A stretch of 22,447 nt of DNA from CAZOSF01 sp964582415 (lineage in GTDB: Bacteria > Bacteroidota > Bacteroidia > Flavobacteriales > Flavobacteriaceae), in assembly GCA_964582415.1 (NCBI GenBank), contig CAZOSF010000040.1, positions 1 to 22,447 on the forward strand, read 5' to 3'. Within the stretch, counting starts at the first letter, position 1; every line of letters begins with the position of its first letter. Below the pieces are notes generated by a model that saw nothing but the letters and a program-made list of their open reading frames with translations, searched no databases and had not been told where the DNA came from. Below, piece after piece: positions 21,923 through 22,447 of the stretch. A program made the translations under genes and the position numbers.

Positions 21923-22447
21923 TTAAAGCAATCCGTGTAAAAAGGGTTGCAAACTTTCCAATATCAAATTACTCAGCCACAAGGGAGCCACCCCAATAGC
22001 AATGATGGGTAGCAACAATAGGAATATTCCCGTTTTTTCATACCAAGTGACCCGTTCCAATTTGAGGTAGGAGTTATCTTTGATAGGGCCCAAAAGCATA
22101 GTGGCGACCACGCGCAAGATATACACAGCGGTAACTACAATGGCCGAAACCGATACAATGGTAGCGATTCTATAGAGGGGTCCATCATTTTCAAAAGCCC
22201 CTACGAATATGTTCATTTCCGCCACAAATCCACTGAATCCCGGAAGTCCAAGAGACGCCAACCCGGCAATGACATAAATCACCGAGATAAACGGTATCAC
22301 TTTCAGCAACCCTCCCAATTTGGTAATATCGCGCGTATGGGTACGTTCGTAAATCATTCCTATTAGCGCAAAGAAGAGGGCCGTCATGAATCCATGGGAT
22401 AAGGATTGCAGGATAGCGCCATTCCAAGCGGTGGCATTCATCATGAG
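21923..22447 (-). CDS. nuoM: NADH-quinone oxidoreductase subunit M, C-terminal part
   Basis: About 174 residues from the C-terminal end of NuoM are visible, and the gene runs off the window edge. S-H-G-F-M-T-A-L-F-F-A-L-I-G-M-I-Y-E-R-T-H-T-R-D-I is the NuoM signature around transmembrane helix 11, followed by L-A-S-L-G-L-P-G-F-S-G-F-V-A-E. The first methionine in the visible stretch is not the real start, since the frame stays open to 22447. NuoM is an antiporter-like proton channel of Complex I. The end is complete, 17 nt before nuoN. Confidence 0.96.
   Translation of the reverse strand, partial: LMMNATAWNGAILQSLSHGFMTALFFALIGMIYERTHTRDITKLGGLLKVIPFISVIYVIAGLASLGLPGFSGFVAEMNIFVGAFENDGPLYRIATIVSVSAIVVTAVYILRVVATMLLGPIKDNSYLKLERVTWYEKTGIFLLLLPIIAIGVAPLWLSNLILESLQPFLHGLL

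Overview
The window looks like a chromosomal segment of a marine-type member of Flavobacteriia (Bacteroidota). The evidence is a type IX secretion C-terminal sorting domain, promoters of the TAnnTTTG form, a near absence of Shine-Dalgarno sequences, a DNA polymerase III alpha subunit fused to an N-terminal exonuclease, a bS16 with a long acidic tail, and Complex I genes in nuoM-nuoN order. It is almost entirely housekeeping DNA. Two runs of exactly 100 N (12827-12926 and 19134-19233) are assembly gaps that cut through two genes. No phage, insertion sequence, CRISPR array or defence locus was seen.

Layout. 1-2844 (minus strand): tRNA-Asp with a recognisable promoter, a lone DUF58 protein, a four-helix-bundle (23S intervening-sequence type) protein, a short ClpP paralogue, then a 347-bp spacer and thioredoxin. 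This stretch holds five arrays of four 7-bp repeats each, two of them inverted on either side of the four-helix-bundle gene. 3058-4845 (plus): a secreted repeat protein with a type IX sorting tail. It ends back to back with dnaE (4846-9192, minus). 9344-10150 (minus): a two-domain lipoprotein. 10283-12693 (plus): rpsP, rimM, a small exported protein and a TrmN6-type methyltransferase. 12765-14650 (plus): a glutaryl-CoA dehydrogenase-like gene and a metallophosphoesterase. 14817-20024 (plus): an RseC-family gene followed by rnfBCDGEA, a tightly packed operon for an ion-translocating ferredoxin:NAD+ oxidoreductase. 20137-22447 (minus): the end of a Complex I operon (nuoM partial, nuoN) with a small unknown gene coupled behind nuoN.

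How the genes work together. Rnf and Complex I lie tail to tail, so two membrane redox pumps that use NADH share one locus. rpsP-rimM is the classic 30S maturation pair. DnaE carries its own proofreading domain, and its PHP domain has lost several metal ligands.

I did not find a clearly new multi-gene system. The least explained signal is the family of four-unit heptamer arrays at 1177-2478. Next are the degenerate PHP domain beside an intact exonuclease in DnaE, and the DnaA-box-like cluster upstream of dnaE.
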